DNA from: Oreohelix idahoensis
Lineage: Eukaryota; Mollusca; Gastropoda; Stylommatophora; Oreohelicidae
DNA: 64,000 nucleotides
Direction of reading: 5' to 3'
NCBI GenBank assembly: GCA_024509875.1
Contig: JAMPIV010018953.1
Span: forward strand, 92,771 to 156,770
Made by a program: the position numbers and the translations under genes. Positions 1 to 13,700 of the stretch are shown one piece after another. The notes beneath the pieces are model-generated. The model saw only the letters and a list, made by a program, of their open reading frames with translations. It was not told the DNA's origin and made no database searches. Numbering within the stretch: position 1 is the first letter of the stretch; each line of letters starts with the position of its first letter.

Positions 1-761
1 TTTTCTTTTTTTCACTTTTTTTTTCTTTCTTTCTCACAACATCGCTGACTTAGTTCCAGAATCTTATTGAATTTTTGTTTTATTTTATTTTTTATTTTTT
101 CCTGGCAGTATCTCTCAAGACTTTGTATAGTATTATAAAAGTTACTAACTCTGACTGCGTCTTTCTTGAACAGTCTTTGAACTTCGTGTAACATTCTGGA
201 AGCAGCTTCTGTTTCTCTTTCTGTCATCTCTGTTTGGACTTGTATTAGATTCCAAAGGTCAGTAATACTGAAAATGCATGTGTAGGATAAATGAATTGAG
301 TATGGGAGACGAGAGAAAGGATAGGCAGAATGTTAGACAGGCCTGCGTGCCCAATTCTAAACCATTTGAAGAAAAGTTCGTACTTTCGTTCTATCTGATT
401 CTGCTCTTGAGTTAGGGAGAACAAAGAAAAACACGGAGTTCCTACTCACTCAATAGCAGAATGTTCAAATATTTTAGGAGTTCCGATTCTATACTACCCC
501 AATGTGATCATACGCGAAATATTGTCTGATTTACCGTATAGATGTTTTGGATTTGTTTGGGGTTTTTTTTTCATTACGTTCTTGTTTGCTTAAAAAAATA
601 CTTTATTTTGATTATGATAGGGTAATGTCATTGTATGCTGTTATACCGGATTGTATGCTGTTATATAACCTTTATAATGTTGTATGCCTTTAATTTAATG
701 CTTAAAGTAACATGTGGGAATGAAAGGGTATAGTATGCAAGATAAGTGAGAATGAAAGGGC

Positions 762-887
762 AGAATGTTAGACGGGCCTGCGCGCCCAATTCTTAACCCT
801 TTGAAAATAAAGTTTGTTCGTTCGTTCGTTCGTTCGTTCGTTCGTTCGTTCGTTCGTCCGTTCGTTCGTTCGTTCGTTCGTTCGTTC
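762..887 (+). repeat. Retroposon 3' end with (TTCG)n tail
   Basis: A conserved block (cagaatgttagacgggcctg and onward) ends in an aataaa-type signal at about 805 and then about 17 TTCG units with one variant TCCG. A diverged copy of the block lies at 327-385 with no long tail. A 3' block ending in short tandem units is how many LINEs and SINEs end, but no coding part is present, so the family is unknown. Confidence 0.5.
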
Positions 888-962
888 CGCTTAGAAATTA
901 TATAAGACGCGTAAGTAACCCGCCAAAACATGGCGAGCAAATTATTATGTAGTGCTTTTTCT

Positions 963-1036
963 GCTGCATGCCCTGATGACGTCACTAATTCTCCTGTAGT
1001 CTGCATGCCCTGATGACGTCACTAATTCTCCTGTAG
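963..1036 (+). repeat. 37-bp tandem duplication with two TGACGTCA palindromes
   Basis: Two exact, adjacent 37-bp copies. Each holds the 8-bp palindrome TGACGTCA, at 977-984 and 1014-1021. That octamer is the consensus CRE bound by CREB/ATF factors in animals. Function here is not shown. Confidence 0.75.
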
Positions 1037-1743
1037 TCACTTCATTCAGTTCCAGTTTCCATCAGAAGTAAATCAATGACAGGCAAAGTCTATGATGTGC
1101 CAGGATGCTTCTCTGGCTAAACATAGAAATACATACGATGTATGTGCTTATTCATACTTACCCTCATGAACTGAAGGAAATGAAGGAAAATTCAAGAAAT
1201 TGTGTCAAAATAACAGGCATGAATATTTCTGAAACAAAGGCCATTGACAGATGAGACGACATACGCATTATTTCACTAAGCGAGCGATTTAGTTTCCATG
1301 CCGCAATTGCGCAGCTTTTCCGTAAAAGATTGCAAGTTTGGTGGGGGGAAAATTGGACAGGACGTTGCCGCTAAGGTAATTCTTTAAAATGGAATTCTAT
1401 GCGCGTAGTCCCTGTGGGGACCTTGTTATCACATTATATAGATCAAGTGATTATGAATTTGTCACATTCTAAACGTCACTCATTAATCACATCTGTTGAT
1501 ACATTGTATTAGATTATAGAAGTTAATTGCAGGTTGGCTCGGTCACTAACTCGTGTAACTGTCTCTCTCAGAACTTTGTGTCAGATTCTACAAGTCAATC
1601 GTTCATCACACATCCATGGATGTATCTACCTCCGCTTTCATATTCTAGAAGTTAATCCAACTTGGTCCATTCTACCAGATCTTTGTGTTATAGCTTTGTA
1701 AATGAAATTTAGATCAAGAAGCGAATGTCTCTGATTGCATCTT

Positions 1744-1899
<156 letters not shown>

Positions 1900-1901
1900 A
1901 G

Positions 1902-3851
1902 ATAGGAGTAACCGGTAAAATATATAATTATTTAGAGAACTTTCTGCAAGATAGATATTTCACTGTTCAGGTAAACAATGATAGATCAGAACTGTATGAA
2001 CAACAAAATGGAATACCCCAAGGATCAGTAATGTCTCCTTCAATTTTTACAATAATGGTAAATGATTTAGGTGAGGAATTTAATGATATAACAAATAAAT
2101 TGTCACAGTTTGCAGATGATGTTGCTATATGGAGGACTGGGAGACATCTGCCAGAATTATATAAGGATCTACAGAAGCAAATAAATAAAGTATGTAAATG
2201 GATGACAAAATGGGGTTTTCAGCTGAATACAAATAAAACATTGGGAGTGATCTTCAGTAAAGGTAGGGTTGTAAAAAATAACATTATAGACATAAATATC
2301 CAAGGGCAAAACATTAATACAGTGCAAACCACTCGATATCTAGGAATGATATTGGACCAACAGCTGAACTGGAATAAACACATAGATAAACTAGTGGAGT
2401 CTTGCAGGGGATTGACTAACTTATTAAGATATTTGAAAGGTAATGGATGGGGTGCAAGCACTAAGACAATGCTCACTTTTTATAAATCTTATATTAGAGG
2501 AAAAATAGATTATGGAAGTATAATATATGACTCTGCTGCACACAGTAACAAGATTAAATTAGACAGAATTCAGCAGCAGGCTTTATGTACAATAGTAGGT
2601 GCAATCAGATCAACATCAATGGCAGCTATAGAGGTGGCTTTAGGAATTCTACCCTTAGAATTACGGAGAAAGGAGTTAAGACTAAATTACATGAACAGAT
2701 TTATGTTAGATAAGTCTCACCCAGCACATACAGCTTTTACCAGATGCCAACTAACAACTCAGGCCAATCCAATGAATACCACTAGATACCCTACAGGATG
2801 GAAGTGTATGGAGGAAATTGTCCATCTGGGTACATTAATTACATCAATTAATAACAGTTGTGAATACAAGCCAGTGATTCCACACTGGGAGATCAAGAAA
2901 CCAGACACGGACTACCACCTAGCAGAAATACTTAAGAAAACAAATAATATAGAAAATATTAAAAACACAGCCAATAAATATATACAACAAATATCAAAAG
3001 ACAGCATTACTGTGTACACAGATGGATCCAAGGGAGAGGATGGCAAATTGGGGATAGGAATATATATTCCAAAATGGAAAATGGCAAAAGAATATAGCAT
3101 CACGGAAAATACATCCATTTTCACTGCAGAGATGGTGGCAATACTAAAAGCACTAGAAATATTCTCTAATAACCCTCCCAAAAAATTAACAGTTTTAACT
3201 GACTCTCTTTCAACAATTAAAGCACTTAGAAACTTACGAGAATGTAGTAGACCTGACATAGCAGAGGAGATATTTCTGGCTACTACATACTTATATTCCA
3301 GAGGATGTTCAGTCTTAATTGCTTGGATACCTTCACATGTTGGCATAGAAGGAAATGAAAAGGCAGATAAAGAAGCCAAGAAAGGTAGATCTGATAAAAA
3401 TCTAATAAATGTATGGATGAGTAAATCAGAAATTAAGAGCTTAATTAAAGATTTAATAACAGATGAATGGAAAGCAGAGTGGGATAAAAATCTGAAAGGA
3501 AGACATGCGTATAAGGTGTTCAAGGCTCCAACAAGAAAATGTCAGATATCTAGGGAATTGAAAATTCCCAGTAATAAGAAACTTTTCAGACTACAGCTGG
3601 GAAAAGGCTATTTCAGAATAGAAGAACCTTGCTGTGCAGGATGTCTTCAAGACAATACTATAGAACATTTCTTTTTAAAATGTAAGAGGTATGGCCAAAT
3701 GAGAATACCAATATTAGATTATTTGCAAGCATCCAACTTACCTATAAATATAGAAGAGGTGTTGAGAATAGACAGACCTAGGGAACTGCGTAATATAGTC
3801 AAACAATATTTAACACGAACACATGTTAATATATTGTGGCTGGGAATGTGA
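1902..3851 (+). pseudogene. 5'-truncated LINE ORF2: RT C-terminal half plus RNase H (I-like)
   Basis: The frame is open from 1902, before the first ATG at 2031, so this is the C-terminal part of a longer pol protein. Visible in order: RT motif PQGSVMSPSIF (about 2010-2045), the catalytic FADD (about 2110), RT thumb, then an RNase H domain with TDGSKG (about 3020), the FTAEM glutamate (about 3125), LTDSLS (about 3200) and the HVGIEGNEKAD block (about 3340-3370). A Cys/His cluster of the form CxxC...HxxxxC follows near 3630-3680. An RNase H after the RT and a Cys/His tail point to the I group of LINEs. The remaining frame is intact over about 650 codons, so the copy is fairly young, but it lacks the endonuclease and the N-terminal RT and cannot move alone. 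Confidence 0.88.
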
Positions 3852-4207
3852 AGGTCTGATGCTGTTCTTACAATGCATGTGACTTTAAACAGATGAAAGT
3901 CAATTAAATATCTGTTAAAGTCAGTTATATAACTGGAACCACCAGGCGTTTACACCCCTCCACTTTAATATTATTCTTGTTCATAGTTTCTTCTTGATTT
4001 TGTTTGTTTGTTTTTATTTTTATTTATTTTTTTTCTATTTATTTAACGTATAAGCACAATTGTGATTATCTCTATTTACATTGATTTGACAAATGTGATG
4101 CCACTTTCTCATGTCGGCAGTTGCTCATATTATTTGGAATTGAAAACAATATATATCCATCAGAGGTTGAACGGGATATATTTTTTTTCATTAATTTAAA
4201 AAAAAAA
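3852..4207 (+). other. LINE 3' UTR and AT-rich flank
   Basis: This follows the LINE stop codon directly. The first roughly 110 bases probably belong to the LINE 3' UTR; the rest is T-rich low-complexity DNA. I see no gene and no clear poly(A) tail. Confidence 0.4.
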
Positions 4208-4430
<223 letters not shown>

Positions 4431-6551
4431 TGTCCAGTTTTGTACCATATTCTATAAATAAAACTCGTCATATATCCAACTTTCCCCAAATCTCGAATTC
4501 TCAAATTCCAAAACAACGTAACAAAACAGGGATTGTTTCTGCAGTGTGATTTTGACAAGACGGTTGAGGTGGACAGGATGTAAAGGTTACAGTGATGAAA
4601 GGGAAGAAGAAAAGATGAGAAAAAATCGTGTAATAATAAAAGGAGTAAAAGTGAAGATTTGACACAAGAGTTCTTGCTCTTCAATGGCTGCTTGTGTGTT
4701 TGTGCCAGGCCAAAGTGGATACGGAAAAAAGTTAGAGGCATTAATCAATAGGCAAGAGGCTAAAGAACAGAAGGAAGAAGCAGCATTTAACTTCTACTAG
4801 CAAGAACAATGGAACAGCCGGACGATAAAACACCACACTAAGGTCGATAATCCAAAGTTTACTTCTTTCTTCATTCACAACAAATTTACTGTTACAAATA
4901 ACGGTTTTTGCCTCGTGTTATCAACAAGGATATCTGGAGAGACAAAGAAATAATAGGAATATCACTCCGTCATAAAGGTTATTAGGGGCGACCTACATTA
5001 AGTCTTGCGTGAAGCTGGTAATCTCAGCTTGTAAAACGAATTGCTACATAAATCCCCGCTGTGAGAACATTTGCTTTGACACAGACTTCCTTAAGGGGCC
5101 ATCTGCAATGGTGAATCAATGTTTCACAAGTAGAGAAAAAAGATATGACGACAATTACTCAAGTATTATATATATATATGTAATAACCATTTAGGACCGT
5201 TAATATGACCACATCCAGATAACTACAACTACAACTCAATCAATCAATACCCTTTAGCTCCCCAAGGAGCATACAACATCAATACACGTATACCAAGTCA
5301 TTCTGTCACGTGCCATCAACTCAATTTCCTTTCACATTTTCTTCATCGTTTTCCTTTCAGTCGCCAGTTTTCTTCTCCATGTGTTTTTTTTTTTTTTGGT
5401 CTACCCCTGCCACCCTTACCATAGGGATTCCAGAACAAAGACTGCCTTGTAATGCTGTCAACAGGTTTCCTCAATGTGTGTATCCTATCCATCGCCAGAA
5501 TCACCACAACAGGCAGACGGCTATATTACTCGTTGAATGAACAGTGATGCTAAACATATGTAGGCTGTATAATTGATCCTCGGGAATATAAAATGAAAAT
5601 GGAACGTCGTTGTGATGTCATTAAATTATAGTATTTGTGACACAACATTGACCTGTCAAATTTATCAAGTTATCTGTTTCCGGGTGGCAGTTGTGGGACC
5701 TCTAGCAAATTTACGGAGCCAAGTTTAATTTAATATAAGCATACCTCTACATAGAATATTAAAAACACAGCAACAAACCCATTTATGAAAGTCTGTAGAT
5801 TTTTGGTTGTTGTTTTTGTTGTTCAACTACTACTGAACCACGAGTAACGTTACCAGTTTTACTACATTTTTTTTAAATTTAATATTTTTGCTTCGTTTTG
5901 GCGAGGCGCGCTTCTTTCAACTTAGACACAGGGTCCATCGGTTATGGTAGGGCGCATGTTCAAATATAAAAGATCGTGTGATCTGGTTATGTTTTACTAC
6001 ATAAATAATTACATATAAACGAGTATGTTGCAGACACTCGTAAGAGATAAAGTAGTAGACAAACTAGACAACAGACAAACAAACTAGCAACAAATAGAAC
6101 ACGAAAATGGCTGAGCGGCATAGTTATCGGGTTGCATTTAACGTCACGCTTCCAGTTTACCCAGCTGTACATGGGTACCTCACTCTGCTCGTAAGTTTCA
6201 GAAAACAAAAGGCAGCGAGGAACAAAATTGGTCACTTCACTTCACAAAAAGCTGAACCTTGTATGATAAAGTCTTTAACATTTCACTGCCCCTCCGGCAG
6301 TTTCTGCAATGGGACAACATTTTCTTTATATGCAATTACTAAAACCTCAACCATTCTCACGGTATCACATTTTGAGACCTTCATTTCTGCCTGTTTTTTG
6401 TTTTTTTTCTTGTCTTGAAATCGCTTGTCCTCTTGTCATTTCTCTCTCACATACATTTCTTGCCGCCCGTTCTTCTTCATTTCTTCCACAACTTTTTATC
6501 TTTTCCACACGAGTTTTCTTAGCCTGTTTCTCTTCTCTATCGTTCTTTATT

Positions 6552-6610
<59 letters not shown>

Positions 6611-6863
6611 ATTTCTCTCTATCTCTCTTTATGTTACTTATCATTTTATCTAGATATATTTTTGTGTCTTTACTGTTATAATTTATTCTACACAGATTTC
6701 CTTAGCATGTTGGTATAATTTATTCAACACATGTTTTATTTTAGTATTCTGATATTATTTATTCTATGTAGATTTATTTTAGTATTTTGATATAATTTAT
6801 TCTACATAGTTATTTTTATTATTTTGTTATCATTTATTTTCCATAGATTTATTTTAACTCTAT
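4431..6863. other. Non-coding, AT-rich; (CT)n at 6554-6607
   Basis: No gene is supported. Short open frames here are T-rich or S/L-rich low-complexity readings. A pure CT run of about 27 units lies at 6554-6607. A segment at about 5875-5975 is the inverse of one at 62270-62400 and marks a dispersed repeat. The short direct repeats atttattctacatag and variants at 6690-6850 are a small degenerate tandem. Confidence 0.5.
5875..5980 (-). repeat. Dispersed repeat, copy 1
   Basis: Read on the minus strand this resembles 62270-62400. Shared landmarks are cttttatatttg, aacatgcgc and gcgcctcgccaaaacga. The repeat type is unknown. It could be a MITE or a SINE fragment. Confidence 0.55.
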
Positions 6864-9800
6864 CACGGGGTTTCTTAACCTGTGGTCTATCGACTCCCTG
6901 GGGTCCATGAATGGATTCTAGGAGGTCCATTGCATACCTAAAATTCAAACACAAAGTTTTTTATTTTGCATTTATGTACATTTGTTTTCCAAGAAAGTGT
7001 CCATAACCTTCATCAGACAATCAAAGGGTCCGTAGCCTTCATCAGACAATCAAAGGGTCCATAGCCTTTATCAGACAATAAAAGGGCCCATAGCCTTCAT
7101 CAGACAATCAAAGGGTCCATAGCCTTCATCAGACAATCAAAGGGTCCATAGCCTTCATCAGACAATCAAAGTATCCATAGCCTTCATCAGACAATCAAAG
7201 GGTCCATAGCCTTCATCAGACAATCAAAGGGTCCATAGCCTTCATCAGACAATCAAAGGGTCCATAGCCTTCATCAGACAATCAAAGGGTCCATAGCCTT
7301 CATCAGACAATCAAAGGGTCCATAGCCTTCATCAGATAATCAAAGGGTCCATAGCCTTCATCAGACAATCAAAGAGTCCATAACTTTCATCAGACAATCA
7401 AAGGGTCCATAACCTTCATCAGACAATCAAAGGGTCCATAACCTTCATAAGACAATCAAAGGGGCCATAACCTTCATCAGACAATCAAAGGGTCCATAAC
7501 CTTCATCAGACAATCAAAGGGTCCATAACCTTCATCAGACAATCAAAGGGTCCATAGCCTTCATCAGACAATCAAAGGGTCCATAGCCTTCATCAGACAA
7601 TCAAAGGGTCCATAACCTTCATCAGACAATCAAAGGGTCCATAACCTTCATCAGACAATCAAAGGGTCCATAACCTTCATCAGACAATCAAAGGGTCTAT
7701 AACCTTCATCAGACAATCAAAGGGTCCATAACCTTCATCAGACAATCAAAGGGTCCATAACGTTCATCGGTCAATCAAAGGGTCCATATCCTTCATTGGA
7801 CAATCAAAGGGTCCATAACCTTCATTGGACAATAAAAGGGTCCATAACCTTCATCAGACAATCAAAGGGTCCATAACCTTAATCAGATAATCAAAGGATC
7901 CATAACCTTCATTAGACAATCAAAGGGTCCATAACCTTCATCAGACAATCAAAGGGTCCATAACCTTCATCAGACGATCAAAGGGTCCATAACATTCATC
8001 AGACAATCAAAGGGTCCATAACCTTCATCAGACAATCAAAGGGTCCATAACCTTCATCGGTCAATCAAAGGGTCCATAGCCTTCATTGGACAATCAAAGG
8101 GTCCATAACCTTCATTGGACAATCAAAGGGTCCATAACCTTCATCAGACAATCAAAGGGTCCATAGCCTTCATTGGACAATCAAAGGGTCCATAATCTTC
8201 ATCAGACAATCAAAGGGTCCATAACCTTCATCGGTCAATCAAAGGGTCCATAACCTTCATCAGACAATCAAAGGGCACATAGCCTTCATCGGACAATCAA
8301 AGGGTCCATAACCTCCATCAGATAATCAAAGGGTCCATAACCTTCATCAGACAATCAAAGGGCCCATAGCCTTCATCAGACAATCAAAGGGTCCATAACC
8401 TCCATCAGCCAATCAAGGGGCCCATAGCCTTTATCAGACAATCAAAGGGTCCATAACCTGCATCAGACAATCAAAGGGTCCTTAACCTTCTTCAGACAAT
8501 CAAATGGTCCATAGCTTTCACCGGTCAATCAAAGTGTCCATAGCCTTCATCAGACAATCAAAGGGTCCATAGCCTTCATCAGACAATCAAAGGGTCCATA
8601 GCCTTCATCAGTCAATCAAAGTATCCATAGCCTTCATCAGACAATCAAAGGGTCCATAGCCTTCATCAGACAATCAAAGGGTCCATAGCCTTCATCGGTC
8701 AATCAAAGGGTCCATAACATTCATCAGACAATCAAAGGGTCCATAGCCTTCATCGGTCAATCAAAGTGTCCGTAGCCTTCATCAGACAATCAAAGGGTCC
8801 ATAACCTTCATCAGACAATCAAAGGGCACATAGCCTTCATCGGACAATCAAAGGGTCCATAACCTCCATCAGATAATCAAAGGGTCCATAACCTTCATCA
8901 GACAATCAAAGGGTCCATAACATTCATCAGACAATCAAAGGGCCCATAGCCTTCATCAGACAATCACAGGGTCCATAACCTCCATCAGCCAATCAAGGGG
9001 TCCATAGCCTTCATCAGACAATCAAAGGGTCCATAACCTGCATCAGACAATCAAAGGGTCCTTAACCTTCTTCAGACAATCAAATGGTCCATAGCTTTCA
9101 CCGGTCAATCAAAGTGTCCATAGCCTTCATCAGACAATCAAAGGGTCCATAGCCTTCATCAGACAATCAAAGGGTCCATAGCCTTCATCAGTCAATCAAA
9201 GTGTCCATAGCCTTCATCAGACAATCAAAGGGTCCATAGCCTTCATCAGACAATCAAAGGGTCCATAGCCTTCATCGGTCAATCAAAGGGTCCATAACAT
9301 TCATCAGACAATCAAAGGGTCCATAGCCTTCATCGGTCAATCAAAGTGTCCGTAGCCTTCATCAGACAATCAAAGGGTCCATAACCTTCATCAGACAATC
9401 AATAGGTCCATAGCCTTCATCGGTCAATCAAAGGGTCCATAACCTGCATCAGACAATCAAAGGGTCCATAACCTTAATCAGACAATCAAAGGGTCCATAA
9501 CCTTCATCAGACAATCAAAGGGTCCATAGCCTTCATTGGACAATCAAAGGGTCCATAACCTTCATCAGATAATCAAAGGGTCCATAACCTTCATCGGTCA
9601 ATCAAAGGGTTCCATAACCTTCATCAGACAATCAAAGGGCACATAGCCTTCATCAGACAATCAAAGGGTCCATAACCTCCATCAGATAATCAAAGGGTCC
9701 ATAACCTTCATCAGACGTTCAAAGGGTCCATAACATTCATCAGACAATCAAAGGGCCCATAGCCTTCATCAGACAATCAAAGGGTCCATAACCTCCATCA

Positions 9801-11732
9801 GCCATTCAAGGGGCCCATAGCCTTCATCAGACAATCAAAGGGTCCATAACCTCCATCAGACAATCAAAGGGTCCTTAACCTTCTTCAGACAATCAAATGG
9901 TCTATAGCTTTCACCGGTCAATCAAAGTGTCCATAGCCTTCATCAGACAATCAAAGGGTCCATAGCCTTCATCAGACAATCAAAGGGTCAATAGCCTTCA
10001 TCGGTCAATCAAAGTGTCCATAGCCTTCATCAGACAATCAAAGGGTCCATAGCCTTCATCAGACAATCAAAGGGTCCATAGCCTTCATCGGTCAATCAAA
10101 GGGTCCATAACCTTCATCAGACAATCAAAGGGTCCATAGCCTTCATCGGTCAATCAAAGTGTCCGTAGCCTTCATCAGACAATCAAAGGGTCCATAACCT
10201 TCATCAGACAATAAAAGGGTCCATAGCCTTCATCGGTCAATCAAAGGGTCCATAACCTGCATCAGACAATCAAAGGGTCCATAACCTTAATCAGACAATC
10301 AAAGGGTCCATAGCCTTCATCGGTCAATCAAATGGTCCATAGCCTTCATCGGTCAATCAAAGTGTCCATAGCCTTCATCAGACAATCAAAGTGTCCATAG
10401 CCTTCATCGGTCAATCAAAGGGTCCATAACCTTCATCAGACAATCAAAGGGTCCATAACCTTCATCAGACAATCAAAGTGTCCATAGCCTTCATCGGTCA
10501 ATCAAAGGGTCCATAGCATTAATCAGACAAACAAAGGGTCCATAGCCTTCATCAGACAATCAAAGGGTCCATAGCCTTCATCAGAAAATCAAAGGGTCCA
10601 TAGCCTTCATCGGTCATTCAAAGAGTCCATAGCCTTCATCAGACAATCAAAAAGTCCATAGCCTTCATCAGACAATCAAAGGGTCCATAGCCTTCATCAG
10701 ACAATCAAAGGGGTCCATAGCTTTCATTGGACAATCAAAGTGTCCATAACCTTCATCAGACAATCAAAGGGTCCATAACCTTCATCGATCAATCAAAGGG
10801 TCCATAGCCTTCATTGGACAATCAGAGGGTCCATAACCTTCATCGGACAATCAAAGGGTCCATAACCTTCATCAGACAATCAAAGGGTCCATAGCCTTCA
10901 TCAGACAATCAAAGGGTCCATAACCTTCATCAGACAATCAAATGGTCCATAACTTTCATCAGACAATCAAAGGGTCCATAACCTTCATCAGACAATCAAA
11001 AGGTCCATAACCTTCATCTGTCAATCAAAGGGTCCATAACCTTCATTAGACAATCAAAAGGTCCATAACCTTCATCAGACAATCAAAGGGTCCATAGCCT
11101 TCATCAGACAATCAAAGGGCCCATAGCCTTCATCAGACAATCAAAGGGTCCATAACCTCCATCAGACAATCAAAGAGTCCATAGCCTCCATCGGACAATC
11201 AAAGGGGTTAATAACCTCCATTGGGCAATCAAAGGGGTCCATAGCCTTCATCGGGCAATCAAAGGGTCCATAACCTCCATCGGGCAAAGGGGTCCATAGC
11301 CTTCATCGGACAATCAAAGGGTCCATAGCCTTCATCGGTCAATCAAAGGGTCCATAGCCTTCATCAGACAATCAAAGGGTTCGTAGCGTTCATCGTTCAA
11401 TCAAAGTGTCCATAGCCTTCATCAGACAATCAAAGGGTCCATAGCCTTCATCGGTCAATCAAAGTGTCCATAGCCTTCATCAGACAATCAAAGGGTCCAT
11501 AACCTTCATCAGACAATCAAAGGGTCCATAGCCTTCATCGGTCAATCAAAGGGTCCATAACCTGCATCAGACAATCAAAGGGTCCATAACCTTAATCAGA
11601 CAATCAAAGGGTCCATAGCCTTCATCAGACAATCAAAGGGTCCATAGCCTTCATCAGACAATCAAATAGGGTCTTTAGCCTTCATTGGACAATAAAAAGG
11701 GTTCATGGCACAAAAAAGGTTAAGAAACCGTG
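6864..11732. mobile_element. hAT-like inverted ends enclosing a giant minisatellite
   Basis: The left end reads cacggggtttcttaacct (6864-6881). The right end is its inverse with two bases missing, ggttaagaaaccgtg (11718-11732). The motif with ...TTCTTAACC just inside the end resembles terminal repeats common in non-autonomous hAT transposons. No transposase is present. No clear 8-bp target duplication is visible (aactctat left, gtctcacg right), so the hAT assignment is tentative. The interior is almost wholly a 29-bp tandem array. Confidence 0.5.
6993..11705 (+). repeat. 29-bp minisatellite, about 160 units
   Basis: The unit is about 29 bp, of the form gtccatagccttcatcagac followed by aatcaaagg. 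Main variants are ATAACC versus ATAGCC, CAGACAA versus CGGTCAA or TTGGACAA, and AAAGGG versus AAAGTG. A rare variant block (gtccttaaccttcttcag, then a ctttcaccggtcaatc unit) recurs at 8478, 9058 and 9871. Those spacings are 580 and 813 bp, that is 20 and 28 units, so blocks of units were duplicated together (higher-order repeats). There are no spacers, so this is not a CRISPR array. Confidence 0.97.
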
Positions 11733-13700
11733 GTCTCACGTTTCCGTCTTTGCCTTACTCTCTGTGCCTGCTATTGTACTCCTCCCTACCACCCCCCGTA
11801 CAGCTTGTGACCTCCCGTTTATCTTGTCGCAGCGTTGGCTCCTTTAAACACCGCCTTGGAAAATCCATTGTTGTTGACCCCTGGCCATACCGCTAAAGTT
11901 TGTTTAAACCACTTTTATTTAACTCGAGTCAGGTTTATGAATGTGTTGCATTTTGAGTCTTTGACGTTTTAAATCGCTGTGTTCCCACTGATTGCGGAGA
12001 GCTGAAAGTTTGCTTCTTTCGTTGTACATTTTAAGCTACCCAGTTGAGATCTGCATTAACCCAGTTATTTTATATAATAACTGTTGCGAGTTGGGTGAAA
12101 GTATTTTGTTACAAAGAGTCTAGTGGACTGCAAAACAGAGAGGAAGAAAAAAAATCACGTGCGTGATAGAGAGAGTCTTAAGACAGCCTAGAAGAGGATA
12201 TATTAAAGTTATCTCTCTTTCCAAGCCCCCACACTCACTTATATTCTTGAAAATCACACACTCTCTCTCCTTTCTTCCCCGATAGACAGAAAAAGAGTAA
12301 GCGCGTATAAAGCCCTCTAAGAAACTTAATAGTAGAGATATGGACGAAGGTCTTGAAGAAACGCATTAACAAAAGGTTAAAATGTGTATTATGATTTCTT
12401 TTAGATTGTAAATAAGAAACAAAAAGAATCAAATCTTACACAACAACAATAGATCAAATAAGAAAGTTAACAAATACAAAATGCGTACATCAAGAGAACA
12501 ATTAGGTATGACATACAACAGACAAACAATCAGAGTAACTAATAATCCTTCAAGTACTGCGGAAAATAGTGTCAGCGTCTTCTTCAACCCCCTATTTGAG
12601 AGTTCTATAATCCAATGAAGAAGATGGCGCTATCCTTGCGCGATGAATCCACAGGATTTATCCAGCCTAAAACGTAGGTGGGAACTATATAATTACTTGA
12701 GCTGGTTTTTCTGACAATTAAAACTGGCAAGTGTCACACCACTCCAGAAGACACACTAATCGAATTCCGCTAGGCGTGGTCGTTAGTTCACTTAACGCAA
12801 GAATACGGCCTGGCAAAGATTCGTTCACACTAAGGTGCTGTATTTGGCGCTCTATTCTCGCGCAATGAATATACGAAGTGCACTAACCTAACTCGTGACT
12901 TAGACTCGATTGATTGACATGATAGTTTCGTGTGCCTGTGTCGAGACCAGGTACTCCGTACCGAGACACGTGTACCAAACTTTCAATGTGCTGCTGACGC
13001 TGAGTAGAATGATATATTGAGTGCCACGAGGCTCTGGCATACGCCTAAACAACTGACTAGTGAACCACTACTGCATAAGAATTTATGGCGTCAGGCTGTG
13101 GTTACCGGGTTCATACTGCGGTGAGTAGTTTTCTGATAATTGCCACCCGTTTAGTGGGCTTTTGCGAGGTGGGTTATTGGTAGACATATATTCATAGTCG
13201 TAGAGCAATCTGCTTTCTGAAGGTGGATTAGGAGAGAGAATATGACGCTCCCTCCGTTGAGTTCGTGTCTTCAGCTGTCTAGCAGTATGCACTGGAAGTG
13301 AGACAAATATACATACATTACTTCTAGACAAATTACCGAGCATAAAATAAATTTGTATTTAACATTTATGTGCATTTATTTTACTTGTTTTATTTGCTAA
13401 ACAAGCCCTTCTCGTTGTCCCTTCAATATGGGCTGTCCTTCCTGGTCCTTACATAATACCACTTCTCAACATCGAGACCTCAGTGCTTACATGCAGCTTT
13501 CATAGAAGACATTTATTTGTACATACATGTACAACAGAACATTAACTATTTCAGAAAAATCAAACTGTGTCCTCATCCAGGTAGAACATCTGGGTTTACA
13601 AAATGTAGTCCCCGTTTTGAGGATGCACTATTCATAATATGACATTACGTGAGTATCTATTACATTTAAAATTGTTAACATTACCACATCACATAATTAA
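11733..13700. other. No recognisable gene
   Basis: Unique-looking AT-rich DNA. Open frames on both strands are short and lack family motifs. Two loosely similar stretches containing ggcgct...cgcgatgaat occur near 12625 and 12847. They may be fragments of an old repeat, but I cannot name it. Confidence 0.4.

Noticed and set aside
695..1006. Open frame with repeated Asn-Glu-Arg-Thr
   Set aside because: It is a translation of the (TTCG)n tail.
2912..3523. 203-residue minus-strand frame
   Set aside because: Antisense shadow of the LINE RNase H region.
6309..6718. Open frames rich in Ser/Leu
   Set aside because: They cross the (CT)n run and have no domain.
6993..11705. Regular direct repeats of 29 bp, as in a CRISPR array
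   Set aside because: The repeats touch each other with no unique spacers, and the context is eukaryotic.
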